Source of the DNA: Timema cristinae
Taxonomy: Eukaryota > Arthropoda > Insecta > Phasmatodea > Timematidae
Direction of reading: 5' to 3'
Assembly (NCBI GenBank): GCA_039000515.1
Contig: JBCFYV010009882.1
Coordinates: forward strand, 51,246,577-51,310,576
DNA: 64,000 nt
A program made the translations under genes and the position numbers. Position 1 is the first letter of the stretch. Each line of letters starts with the position of its first letter. The notes below the pieces were generated by a model. It did no database searches and was not told the origin of the DNA. It saw only the letters and a list, made by a program, of their open reading frames with translations. Below, one piece after another: positions 15,372-27,842 of this stretch.

Positions 15372-15600
15372 AAGAGCCCATTTCCACGAGCGTATTTAGC
15401 AGCGCTGTTGCCGCACGGCTGTTAGCAGCACTGCTTTCTTTTGTTTTAAATGGTTGTGTTTCCACGAGTGTGCGCGGTTGAATTAGCAGCGCTGCTGCCG
15501 CGTACGATCGCCTGTCCTCGTAACTAGCCTCGGCGTTTCCTAGCAGCTAAATTAAATGATCCTGTTTCCACATGCGGCAGAACTACGTGTTGTTTGATTA
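15372..15600. repeat. GC-rich degenerate direct repeat
   Basis: Three degenerate units begin 'tttccac(g/a)(a/t)g'. Two of them continue into 'agcagcgctg(t/c)tgccgc'. The block stands out by its GC content in AT-rich surroundings. No ORF or terminal repeats recognised. Confidence 0.5.
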
Positions 15601-15697
15601 TTGGTTTGTTTGTGTGTGTACATGACATGTTAACGCTAAAACTCTAAAACTTAACATGAGATATTCAAATTATTATTTTTTCCAAGTACTGAGTTTT

Positions 15698-15905
15698 ACT
15701 ATTCTTTTGGGTTTTGTCTATATACTAACTACGCTTATGTGTTAGGAATATATAAGGTTGAATTTTAGAGTGTTACACATTTTCGTGGAGGGAGAGTGGA
15801 AAACCATTTAGGAAAAACCACCCTCAGTACACCCGACTAGGATTCGAACCCTGATCTTTCAGTCATTGACAATCCATTCTATTGTGAGAGTGACGCCTAA
15901 ACTTT
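15698..15905 (-). mobile_element. tRNA-derived SINE, family 1
   Basis: A minus-strand copy with body 'ggagggagagtggaaaacca' and B-box region 'aggattcgaaccctgatct'. The head is truncated at the right. Confidence 0.75.
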
Positions 15906-16439
15906 CATGAATATAGGGCCTACATACAAATTAAAGGTTCGATTTTGCTAGGTTGGGTAATATTAACATCAACCTGTCATAGACAGGCTTAAAAACTAGT
16001 TTTATAATAAAAAGAAAAAGTCATATTCAAATTCCACGATAGCCATTACAAATATTAAAGAACTATTGAGATTAATATGCATAGCGAACTAAACTAAATT
16101 AATCTAATCTAGCAATATTTTATTAATTTTGGTTAACATTTTTTTGTTATTGTTATAAACACTGCAAAAATACTAGTCTTAGCTCACACTTTCATCCATC
16201 CCAGCCTAAATGTTAGATGTAGTATCTTAGTTTAGCTAAGATAGTCATGTACCACAAAGTATTCCAAACATTTCTGAAAACTTAACTGAACGATCGTGAA
16301 AGAGTGTATGCCATTTATAAATTGCCTTAGAGCCTCGACAATGCATGGAAATACTCAAATAGGCCCTACTGAGTGAAGTTATCAATCGGTGGAAAAGAGA
16401 TAGCAATTGGTGATTTCCGTAAAGAATTTTTTAACCAGT

Positions 16440-16960
16440 TGAATACCATTATCATTTAAATAAATAATCAGTTAAATTACCAATCAATCAATGACTACCG
16501 TTTTATTAACATAAAGTGTTATTACTATTCAACGGAAAAAAATTAAAATTTATTGAAATAAGTAGTACAATTATCATCATTCAACGGAATATTATTTAAA
16601 TTTATTGAAATATTTAGTGCAGTTACCATATATTGGAATATTATTCATATTGATTGAAATACTTAGTAGTCACCATTAATTAGGTTACTATTCAAATTTA
16701 TTGACATAAGTAGTGCAGTTACCATTTAATGGGATATAATTAAAATGTATTCATACACGTGGTAGAAATTACCTTTCAGTTAAATAATGATAACATTTAG
16801 TTAAATACATACAAATTATTGACAAACAGGGGAATATAACTACTATTTAGAGAAATATATAGTTTTATTACTAATCAATGGAAAATAACTACTAGCCTGT
16901 GAAATACTTGTGTTATTAATAATTACCAATTAAATAAATATAACTAACAATTGCTGAAAT
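16440..16960. repeat. AT-rich degenerate minisatellite
   Basis: Diverged units of roughly 60-75 bp repeat the themes 'ttattgaaataagtagtgcagttacca' (in variants) and 'aatggaatattattcaaattt'. Non-coding and only loosely periodic. Confidence 0.55.
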
Positions 16961-17771
16961 AACAAGGGATTGTGTGGAAATACTCTGGAAATAAAACTAG
17001 TAACTTGTTTAAAAATGTGTATGTACTTTTTGATAAATGTAAATGATACATGCTACAAGACTATCTACCGTGGGAAATAACACCAAGGTCAACTGTGTCA
17101 AGACTGTGTGAAACCCAGTGCCTCAGAAGAGCATTTAAAATCCGCAATCAGATAGCACTACATTAGGGAAAGCTCAGGTAAAGCTAATAATTATGTTATG
17201 TGAAAAGAAAATGGTTAAGCATTTAGTTGATACAAATTTGTACAAAGCTAAATTTGAAAATTAGCAAACAAATGTTTTCATGTTAAAAAGTATGATTGAG
17301 TTTAAATATGAATGTAAATATTTATTATATTACTTACACAACAGTGTAACTTATTTGCTTTGCCGATAAACTCGGGTAAAGCGAATAACGGACCTGACTA
17401 AATTGAATATTACTAAAATGTAAGTTATTTAATTGATTAAACATGTATCTGGCATTAAAAAAATCACTAATCAAATAAAGTCTTCTAACACCTTAAGTAT
17501 ATACATAGTTTTTACATTATTATACTGTATAGACGTAGAGTGTGTGCGTATTAAGATTAATTTTAAGTTTAAGTTCTTACTAACGCAAATAAAAATTTTA
17601 AAACTATAAAAACAAGAGTACATTGAGACGATATTGTCATAACAAATAGGTTATTCACTTTGCTTTATTCACTTTGACCAGCATACACCCTTTGAATTTT
17701 AAAAATATAATGAAGAAAAGTGTGATTTCAAAAATCAAAATAATTAGTGAGATATACAAGATAAAAGAACG
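16961..17771. other. Intergenic DNA, nothing recognised
   Basis: No ORF, SINE or element ends seen. Confidence 0.4.
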
Positions 17772-20070
17772 ATATTAACCAGTGCTCGAATTGGGCCGGA
17801 ACGCACCGAAATGCCGTTCTGGTTGATACGAACAAATATTAAGCGCGTTTCGTTTGATACAACACAAGTTTAAAGCGTTCCGCCTGCACACTAAAATGCT
17901 ACTTCTTCGGTCTTACTATCATTTTCCAAAAGTATATATATTATGGTCTGAACAAACCCAGATCCTACTACGTGTCTGTATAGTGCATTTGATTTTTAAC
18001 GGACCTAGATGCTCGTTACTACGCTTCTGTATAGTGTATTGTATTTTGTATTATACTGGGTTTTCCAAGAGTTTGCTTCACAACAGAGATGACGAATCCT
18101 ATAACAAGACAACGACTTTAACACAAATATTTTACAAATGTTAATCTTTCACCTCCCCTTTTGTAAATTCTATTGTGGCCTGTGGCGATTATTTTTGGAA
18201 AGGGCATTTGCTGTTTCTGTTCGTAGTTAGAAGATTTATACCTTCAGTGTAACATTGACTTTCATAGTGTTAATACCGTACGTACCTATCTGAAATTGTT
18301 AACTGTGTGCCACAAGTGAACCAGAAAAAAAAACATTTAATAAGTTCATAAGTCTTATTTCTTTTTATAAATTATGTTTCGCATAAAATTTTATTTATCT
18401 CTTCAAGCTAGCTTCAATATTTCCTTGCCATGTAAGTTTTATAACTAAACTTTTTTTTAAAAATATTAATTGCATTGAATAAAATGACTAGTGGTGTCTG
18501 TTTGTTGGCCGCTAAATCTTTAGAATCTTAAATCTTCAGAAATTTAAATGTTTAAAAACTGGGCCTGATCAGTAGTCAGAATTTACATGTAAATTAAAGT
18601 CCCAATATAGAAATATGTGATGTCTGAAATACGAAAATAATTATATACAAAATCCCAACACGCAGGTAATAATGCAGGTTTTTATAAAAAAAAAACTGTC
18701 CTGGTGTCACCTGAAATAAAACTTAAATACATTAAAATGTACACGTAATAGAAAGGGCTTTACATCAAAGAGTTAAATATCTGGTTGTTTCTGCCACTTT
18801 ATTGAACAGTGGAACAGTGTTTGTTACAAAACATTTTACATCAAAACGAAAATTGTCATATTAAATAATAATACTTCTTAATATTCTCGTAATTTTTCAT
18901 AATTATGTAAAGCAATTTAAAAAAATCAAATTTTCTGGTGCCATATTTTGCCTCTTCTGTAGCAATATTTTGTAGGATGAAATCCTTTTTACTTCACAAC
19001 AAGTGATTGGGTAAGGTTTTCATATTTCTATCATTGTAATTCAATTAATTTCATTCTAGTATTTTGCCCACAAATGATAAGTATCCTTCAGATGTTTCGA
19101 TGTTTTAAGTGTCTTATCTTTTACAAGATTGAAAGAGATGTGAAACAACAATGCTAAAGTACCTATGAAAAAAGGGACAAAATAAAATAAAGACTACGAA
19201 TATATAATGTATGCTATTATTTATTGTAAATAAAATAAAAAAACTTGAAATGTAGTAATATTCATAAAACTTGTAAAATGGAATGTTCAAAATAATAGGT
19301 TTGGCTTCGTTTGGTAGCTCATTCCAAAAATGCATACAAATCCTAACATTCCTAACCAAACACATCTGTATACAAAATAATTTAAGAAAATAAGTGCCAC
19401 TAAGAACGGAGATATATGCAGTGTGCAGATGATAATAATAACCTTAAAAATATGTTGTTGTTTTTTTGCAAAATGACTGACAAGCTTGCTGAAAATGTAA
19501 GTGTGTAGAAAACAGTTTCTTGCAATGTACGTTTTGTTACCCGTTTCGTGCAAGGCTTGATCATTATGTTGGCAAGCTCTAACTACAATTTTGTCGGGAA
19601 TGAAATTAATTTATTTCAGCTTCCTATAGTTAAATATTGAGTATTAAATTGTAAACAAGACTTTGACTCTTTAAAATTCAATATCACGTGTTTTAATTTT
19701 ATCTTTGTTTCATCAGTAGCTTTTTTTAAAAACAAAATACTCTGTGTATATTTAAATATTTGGAGATGCTACAGATCTATATTTCCCAAGCACAAACAAG
19801 CACGTTCTTATTAGTAAAATAAACTGACTAAATGGTTTACAGAAAATCAATACGATAGTATAGGTACTTAGGCTTTAGACTAGTACCCACCTACATAGTT
19901 AAATATTGGATATTATTTTACTGGGGCAGTGTATTTTTCATTTCAATATAAATCTATATTAATTGATTGTAATTATCAATGAATTAGATTAGGTAAACTG
20001 CAATGTGATATTCATTTTACTGAAATTCAATTAAACTGTCATGGCTTGGCATGCAACTTTATTATTATTA

Positions 20071-20344
20071 GTACCCGCCTCGGTGGCGTAGTTGGCTAAC
20101 GCGCTTGTCGTGTTGAGCTCGACTGCTGAGGACGGGGATATCAAGGTTCGAATCTCGGTCGGGTGAACTGGGGGGGGGGGGGGTGTTCCTAAATGGTTTT
20201 CCACTCTCCGTCCACGCAAATGCGGGTTCACTTCCTCTAATTCAATCTTCCCAATTCCTAATCCATTAGCGTAATTAGTACTTAAAGCGTTATAACCCGA
20301 ACGGGTAGTAAGACGCGGTGCTAAATATTATATTATTATTATTA
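20071..20344 (+). mobile_element. Full-length tRNA-derived SINE, family 1
   Basis: The clearest copy in the window. The head GCCTCGGTGGCGTAGTTGG contains an A-box match (TGGCGTAGTTGG) and GGTTCGAATCTC is the B box, so it carries an internal RNA polymerase III promoter. After a run of G come the body and the 3' tail 'taacccgaacgggtagtaag', then ATT repeats. It lies inside the 17780-20739 element. Confidence 0.95.
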
Positions 20345-20351
20345 GTAGTAG

Positions 20352-20601
20352 TATTTAGCACCACGTCTTACTACCCACTAGGTTTATACGCTTAAGTACT
20401 AATTACGCTAATGGATTAGGAATTGGGAAGATTGAATTTAAAGGAAGTGAACTCGCACTTGCGTGGAGGGAGAGTGGAAAACAATTTAGGAAAAAACCAC
20501 CCCTAATATAGCCGACCAAGATTCGAACCTCGTTTCTCTCGTCCTCGGCAGTCTAACTCAACTTGACTAACACGTTAGCCAAATACGCCATCGAGGCGGC
20601 T
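20352..20601 (-). mobile_element. tRNA-derived SINE, family 1, inverted partner
   Basis: Near full length in the opposite orientation, tail to tail with the copy just upstream. Tail 'ttagcaccacgtcttactac' is at the left, B-box region 'agattcgaacctcg' further right, and head 'cgccatcgaggcgg' at the right edge. Confidence 0.92.
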
Positions 20602-20747
20602 AGCAACTTATTGAAGTATGTATCGACAATATAATAGTTTCTACCATTGTAATAGTTTCTTGCTGTAAAATAGGTTAAGGAATTATTGTTTGTCAGTTGT
20701 TACCGTTCCGGTTGTTAAAATTTCCCAATTCGAGCACTGATATTAAC

Positions 20748-21018
20748 TATCAAAAATGATAGGTTACATACAGATTCCCCAAAACAAACTGGTAAAAATA
20801 TTCTGGTTGATACTTCAGAAATATTTAAGAAAGAACAAATAAATATGGTAAACTTTTCTGCACAAATGTTTTTCACAAGAATGAACTCAAACGCAAGGAT
20901 TTTCTAGTTAATTAGCAGCCCATACATAGTTCTTACCAAGTCTTAAAGATTTACCTTCAACACATTCCAAGAAATAATCATTAATCCCTTGTGAATAAAA
21001 AATAAATAAAAACTTTAC

Positions 21019-21064
<46 letters not shown>

Positions 21065-22326
21065 TGAGTGTAATGTATTTTATAGAGAAGAAGGGGAAAT
21101 ATTAAAAGGGGCAACTATCTATCTATCTATTAACTTTAAGTCCAGTGACATCATTAAAATATAGTACCTAAAATAGATGATAAAAGTATGGTGTACTAGC
21201 TCAGATTTAAAATTAATACAATACTTTGAGTTCAAAACCAAAATTTACATTTAACAACAACAAAAATTACTATATCGGGGTAAAACTTAAAATAATAATA
21301 ATGCATCAAATCGAACACGAGACTCTCTCAGGACTTCTGGATCACGTTGGGAATAATCATACCTTTACTGTACCTAGTCAACAATGGACTCACCTTCCGT
21401 ACAACAATACCGGCCTCCAAGGTCAGCATCCCTGGGAACTGCTTGCAAGTGAGAAATCGCTAAATATGGGGTTTCTTTTAATAACAATAGTAACAAGGTG
21501 AATTACATTGAATGATGGTGATAATAATATAAATTAAATACTTAACAATGGATTTGGTTTAAAAAAAATAGATAAGTTTAGTTTTACTTTGATAAATAAT
21601 GGTAAAATCTAAAATTTTACCCTGCCTAACAGACGTCTGCTAAATTATATAGCTAAAATACAATTCATAATTCAAATAACAATTCAGTAATTTGAAGTAT
21701 TAGTATAAAATAATCTCAAGTCCATTCTTTGTGGATAATTATTGAGATAATAACATTATTATAATTTCTTGAGACACTCTAATTAATAAAGGCTACGAGT
21801 TAAAATAAATGAATAAAAGAACATAATACATTGTATTCGTGTCGAAGGAATGACTCTGGCCAAAAGATTCTTTCCAGAGTCATTGTTAAAAAAAATTAGC
21901 TTGAGGGGAAAAAAATAGAATTATTACTTTAGAATAAAATAACAAGAAGTCTTGAAATTGTAGTGGAAAAGATTCATAAGAATATAGCGTCTGCTTAGTG
22001 AGGCCAAAGCTGTGTATATATTAATATTTAAAAACAAAAATTGTTGATATCACCTCTAAAGATGTTCTGGGAGGTCGTCGTTGATACTGTGAGTTGGTAC
22101 AAAACTCACTAAAAATCCAAGACTCGTCATTGCAGAGGTCTACCAGTGGTCTAAAGTTGTCGTCGCGTCTATGATAGTCATTTTGATGAACACTTGAAAT
22201 ATTATTTTACGAAATAACTGTTAAAATCTCCGTTTTTATTGCAGTGAAAATATTGTGTGTCATCTCTTTAGCTCCAAGACACCAATCCCGCTTCTTTCTT
22301 CCAATTCCCGCTTTTCGGTATTTCTC
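20748..22326. other. Intergenic DNA with an (AAT)n microsatellite
   Basis: (AAT)n lies at about 21022-21063. A less AT-rich patch at 21320-21460 has an open frame on the plus strand. On the minus strand it has a donor-like 'gaaggtgagt', but no recognisable protein. Nothing else is supported. Confidence 0.4.
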
Positions 22327-22426
22327 NNNNNNNNNNNNNNNNNNNNNNNNNNNNNNNNNNNNNNNNNNNNNNNNNNNNNNNNNNNNNNNNNNNNNNNNNN
22401 NNNNNNNNNNNNNNNNNNNNNNNNNN
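22327..22426. other. Assembly gap (100 N)
   Basis: Exactly 100 N, the usual placeholder for a gap of unknown size. It removes the left end of the hAT element whose coding part starts immediately after. Confidence 1.
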
Positions 22427-22436
22427 AAACTTTAAC

Positions 22437-24257
22437 CATGGCCTTGCATCCCCAAGAAATAAGTTCTGTGATATAAGTGAACATCAACAGCTTAAGTTTT
22501 CACAGATATCGCTCCATGAGAAAGTTACAGTTAAGAAAAGAGGTCGTTAAACACCTGATATACTAATATCTCAGCCAGGCAAAAGCAACAACAATAAATA
22601 TATTCGTAGCTTTAATTTTGAATGGTACCAACGGAAAAGTTGGCTTTGCGGCTGTGAATTAAAAAATGCACTGTTTTGATTCCCGTGTTTGCTGTTTGGA
22701 GGTGATGTACCGTGGACAAAAGATGGTTTTAGAAATATAAACAAAATGAAAGAAAAAACTGAAAAGCATGAGAAGTCAAAGAAGCACTTTGATAATGTTG
22801 TTTCACTGCCACTTTTAGGAACCGTAAGTATTAAGGAGAAACTTAGTGAGGCATACACACTTTCAATTAATGAGCATAATATAAAAGTTAAAAAGAACCG
22901 TGAAATTTTGTCCAAAATAATAGACTGCATTTACTTTTGTGGAAACTTTGAAACTCCCTTACGTTGACATGATGAAAAAGACAATTCAGTAAATCCAGGG
23001 TATTTAGAGGATTAGTAAATTTTTCATCTAAATTAGATTTAGATTTGAAGAATCACTTAGAAACCGGTGCAGTCTTCAAAGATGTTTCTAAGACCATTCA
23101 GAATGAGATACTTGACTGCCTGCTACAAATATACCATGAGGAGTTAAGGCCGGAAATTAGAAAAGCTTCCTTTGTAGCTGTCATGGATGATGACACAACA
23201 GATGTTTCGGAACACACTAAAATGGTCCTGGTTCTACGATACGTAATGAATGGAGAACTATTTAAGCTTTTTTGCGGATTCTTTATTCCAGAAATACAAA
23301 ATGGTATAACAAAACGTATTTTAGAACAATTGGACATAATCCTTCAAGGAAATGGACAAAAACTGATAGTTCAGACATTTGATGGTGCAAGCTCATGAAA
23401 GGCAAAAAAGCAGAAGTTCAAGCAAAAATAAAAGCAGTTCATAGTAATGCACATTTCATTCACTGTTATGCACATCAACTTAATTTAATAATGAAAAATG
23501 CAACAAGTATTACAAGAAACGCAAGAATCTTTTCTCTAACATTTTGGCTATTCCAACATTCTTCTCAAAATCACCACAACGTCTGTCCATTCTCAAGAAA
23601 CATATAGATGTCAGCATTCTGCGTCCATCCTTTACAAGGCGGAATCTCAACATACGGACTATAAACAGAGTTCATGAAAATTGCCTGACTGACTGCCTAA
23701 CTGACTAACTGCCTGACTGAAATTCAGTCAACATCAAATGCAGATCAAACCATTGCAGAAGCAACAAGAGTTTTAAAATACCCGAATGATGATAATTTCA
23801 AGTTTTGGATCGAGCTTTTCCATCAGATTATGCCTATGTTGAAATAATTTACAACCAAATGCAATCTCGTGAAATTAGTGTGTTTAAAGTTAATGAATAT
23901 ATAACAAATTCCAAAACTTCTATTTTAGAACTGAGAAACTCAAAGTTCTGTAAGAATCCTTCAAAGACACTAATGGCAGAAGCTAAGGAAGTGCGTGACT
24001 ACATATGTGTTGATATAATGGACAGATATTCTTCCACTAAACACTTAGAAGCTGCTAAATTGTTTAACAAGAATTGCTTCACTAGATTTAAGAATGAACA
24101 TCCCACAAAAGAGATAGTACTGACCACTGAAGCTTATCCCATGATTGACAAAGAAAAGCTTATAGCTGAACTAAAAGTATTCTATTGTAGGACTGATATT
24201 CATGCATATTTCAAATTAATTGAGCTGCTGAAATTTATCTTGGAAAATAATCTAGAT
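22437..24257 (+). pseudogene. hAT transposase pseudogene (ZMYM1-like: TTF-type zinc finger, DUF4371), first part
   Basis: It starts MALHPQEISSV and stops at once. Downstream fragments in shifting frames give a TTF-type zinc-finger region (WLCGCELKNALF, with an in-frame TGA at 22677-22679, then FPCLLFGGDVPW). A DUF4371 part around 23045-23398 contains MDDDTTDVSEHTK, where the catalytic Asp is expected, and the FDGAS motif, followed after a one-base loss by HCYAHQLNLIM. A frame at 23805-24257 corresponds to the C-terminal third. At least four stops or frameshifts, plus a short CTGA-rich tandem tract at 23679-23728, make it non-functional. It continues at 28537. Confidence 0.82.
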
Positions 24258-25287
24258 CAGCGGTTCCAAAACTTTTTGAGTCACGGAGCACTTCTCAGGA
24301 GAGAAATTCGTGACGGAGCACTATCGTTGCCCTTAGACCATGTTCATTTTTGGCTGTTTTTACGTAACTGCATTTTCAAGTTGCTAGACAGTTTTTTTTA
24401 TCATATAACAAAAGAACGAATTATTTTCCGAGTTCAAAATAGCTTATATTTTGATCCAAACTTAATGTTTCCCATTGAAAGATATTGAAAATTAGAACTT
24501 TACGTTTTTTTTCTCTAAACACTATAGTTGCACATACGTGTATTCGGCATGAAGGCGGAGATATTTTTATCTAGCACCTACATAGGTAGTAACCGAATGA
24601 CAGCATTATTGGCTCTGGAAACGAATTTTTAATCATTTGGACATGTTAAGGTGGGGATGCAGGGGACGCAAGAAAAGGCGAGTGTTTTTGCATTTTTTAA
24701 AGCAATACATTTTTTAGGATCAAATAAATTAAATATTGCTTCTATAGAATCATAGAGCTTAATTTTCTTGACATGGCGAGATCAACATTTCTTGAATATC
24801 TGTCAAGGATGTCCTGGAATTTAATAACAAATTTTTCTCTTCATTTAAAAAGTTTCTTAGATAATGCTGCTCTGTTCACGACAGATATTCCACAACTAAT
24901 AGGTCACCATGTGAAGAAAATTAAACTCTATGTTTTTATAGAAGCAATAGTTTTCTTATTTTGGCAAAAAAAAAAGATTTGCTCTAGAAACTTTAAATTA
25001 ACTCCCTTAACTCGCGTCCGCTGCATACTCACCTTAAACATCAAGTTTTATTCATTATAAATATTTTTTATACACTAATTTCATAGAAATAAGGAACTTA
25101 CTTAAATACATAAACGAAAACCAACAACAAAAAACATAAAGTAATGCAACACATTTGAGAACAAATTCAAAGCAGGTAGTGTAACTATACAATACTACTC
25201 ACCTATATAAGGTATTACTGTTTCCAAATAAAAAATGTAGCTTGGTATCGAAAAAGAACGATAAAGCATAGCCAAAGAACTTAGATT

Positions 25288-27842
25288 CTAATGAGAGGGA
25301 TGGGACTGTTTTGATTTGCACAATGTGGCTATATCTGGTTTAATTTGGGACAGCTGCAACCGAATATCTAGCTCTGCATTCAGGCGGGATCTATATTTTG
25401 TTTTAGTAGCCACATAAGCAGAGAATCCTGATTCACATAAGTAAGTTGTTATAAAGGGTAAAAGGATGATTTTCGCTTTATCTGATAAAACTTTAAATTC
25501 GTCTTTTAGCTGACACCAAAATTCTGTTAGTGAATTCTTAGTTGCAAAATTGTATTTTACCCCAGAATCTGATGTCAAATCAATCATACACTCATACTGG
25601 TGTGATGTCAGACAGGCTGGCTTTTCCGACACAGCAGAGTATGGGTTTACAACCCAACAGTTCTCTTTTATCTTATCGTGGAATTCTTCTGGAAAATAAT
25701 AGTTGAAACTATCAAGCAAATTTAGCAGATGAACGTGAAACTCATTTAAGATATATTCGGGTACGTCAGAATCTAGTTCTTCTCTAAATTCTTTTACCAT
25801 TGGGAAACTGTCTAGATTTAGATTTTTTCATTGAATCCGCCCAAAACTTTATTTTCTTTTTAAACGCTTGTACTTTATCGCTGGCGTCAAAAACGATTAT
25901 TGATTTCCCTTGAAGTGAGATACTTAAGTCACTAACTTTTTTAAAAATGTCTGCTAAATACGCCAATTTCATAAACCAATGCTCATCACACAGCCTGTTT
26001 CCCAAAGCGAAGTCGTTGTCAATCAAGAAGGTTCTGACTTCAGTCCTCATTTCAAAGAGCCGAGTCAAAGCTTTGCCACGAGAAAGCCACCTTACTTCTG
26101 TGTGAAGAAGTAAAGACGTATGTAGACGCCCCATGTATTCACACAACAGCTTGAATAGTCTTGTATTTTTAGGTCTAGATTTGATAAAATTAATTACTCT
26201 CACGCTTTCGTCCAAGACTTCTTTTAGGAAGGGTGGCATTTTTTTCACAGCAAGGGCATGGCGGTGGAGGATGCAGTGGCTACTGCTGCATTCCTTGACT
26301 TTTTGTTTTATTCTTGAGATAGCGCCGGACGTCTTCCCAGTCATGGACTTTGCGCCATCCGTGCACACATCAACGCAGTTATCCAATGGGATGTCACTCA
26401 CTGTGAAAAATTCTTCTATTAATTTGAAAATTTCAGCGCCAGTTGTGTTAGTTGGTAAAGGCTTGCAGAGAAGCAGATCCTCTTGAAAAGACTCCAAGTA
26501 TTGGTAGCGTATAAATAATATTAAAATGGACAATCCAGCCACATCCGTTGATTCATCCATTTGGAGCGAAAACTTAGTACATTTCATTCGTGAAAGTAAA
26601 GTAGCTTTCACATCCTCTGCTACGTCCCCGATTCGTCGCGAAATCGTGTTATTTGACAAAGGAACGGTGTCTACTAGTTTCGTGGCTTTTGCATCCAGCA
26701 TACATTCAACTATGTCCTTTACACAAAGCTTTATAAGGTTTTCAGCGATAGTATGGGCTTCGCCAGCTTGAGCAACTCGGTAACTGACTAAGTAGGACGC
26801 CATCAAAGCCTGTTCATTAACTGTTTTTGAGTGATAAGATATAATTTTCTGGGCTTGTGTAAGTTCACCATACTTCCTTCTGAAGAAATCAGTCGGTTTG
26901 CCCTTTCATTCTGGATGGACCCCCTCAAAATGACGGCGCATTTTTGCTGGGAACATCGCACTGTTTGTCAAAACTTTCATGCAAACTACGCACTGTGGTT
27001 TGTTGTCACTAGTATCAACAAATCCAATATCCAAGAAGGAATCGTGATACTTCCTTTTTATAATTTTTTTACCTGTGGCACTGATCTCCAAAGAACTAGT
27101 ACTAGGCAGTTCTTTCAACAGTTCAGAAGTTTCTGTCACACCTCCTGTCGCTGATTCGTCTAAAAACCCTTCATCCTGTCCAGAAATTCTAGCATTTGCA
27201 ACTGCTCCATCTTCTTCCACACTACAATATAAAAATAATATTCGTATCATCTGGGTAAATAATATTAATGATAATAATAAATGTCAAGTATTTAATAAAA
27301 CAATTGATCAAAGAACCATTGCTCCTAAATTAACGTTGAATATTGTTTAAGAATGTAAATGTTTCTCGCATGTTTGCTCACAATGCTTGTTAAATGTGAG
27401 TAACCATCTTATCCAATCGCTTGGTGACATCAAATTGGCTGCAGCTTCAAGGTTACTACCAATTAACAGGCTAAAATTCGAAAATAACCTGAGCTGAAAT
27501 CTATTTTTGTTAAAAGTGCAACAATATGTACAACATGCAATGCATATACTGAAAAGTTTTTATTTACTATTTAATTTGTATAAAGTTGTATGTACCTTAG
27601 TCCCTATCTCTTCTTTTAGGTCCTGTGTTATTGGCATCCAAAGATGTTACTTGTTTTAATGACACACGCTCTTATTCTAGCAGACTCCAATAGATAAACA
27701 CTATTCAACGTTAAAAAAAATGCATCTAACATAATATTTGTACATACCTGTTAGCTGTTAATGCTTCCATAGCTACTGGAGGAACTGTGGCGGAGGTTTT
27801 AATAGTCTTTTTTAATGATCCAGACTTCAGCCAGCGATCCAT
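25288..27842 (-). pseudogene. BED zinc-finger hAT transposase (ZBED5/SCAND3-like), nearly intact
   Basis: Probable exon 1 is 27842-27748, starting MDRWLKSGSLKK and ending at AACAG|GTATGT. Exon 2 is 27221-25288, after a TATTGTAG acceptor; the 526-bp intron joins in frame. A BED finger follows (KPQCVVC, then MRRHFEGVH). Next come the RNaseH-like core with MDESTDVAGL near 26557 and CTDGAKSM, the HCILHRHAL block, RWLSRGKAL, and the C-terminal dimerisation part (CESGFSAY). All three presumed acidic catalytic positions are present. Defects are one in-frame TGA at 26906-26908, between finger and core, and one frameshift near 25790-25800. The total of about 676 codons is normal for the family. Homologues in vertebrates are domesticated ZBED genes; this copy looks like an ordinary transposon. 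Confidence 0.88.

Larger units (their letters stand above)
17780..20739. mobile_element. 2.96-kb non-autonomous hAT-like element with perfect 8-bp TSD
   Basis: The left end CAGTGCTCGAATTGGG is mirrored exactly by CCCAATTCGAGCACTG at the right. Both sides are flanked by atattaac (17772-17779 and 20740-20747), a perfect 8-bp duplication as made by hAT transposases. No reading frame inside resembles a transposase; the longest, on the minus strand near 19114-19553, are low-complexity. Its left third (about 17872-18945) has a diverged second copy at 55671-57420. Two SINEs lie near the right end. Confidence 0.9.

Noticed and set aside
20071..20160. Functional tRNA gene
   Set aside because: A and B boxes are good, but the acceptor stem does not close and the sequence continues into a SINE body present in many copies.
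21380..21450. Minus-strand mini-exon ending in 'gaaggtgagt'
   Set aside because: A donor-like sequence alone is weak; the frame gives no known motif and no partner exon is visible.
22244..22487. ORFs running through the N gap
   Set aside because: They are open only because unknown bases are not counted as stops.
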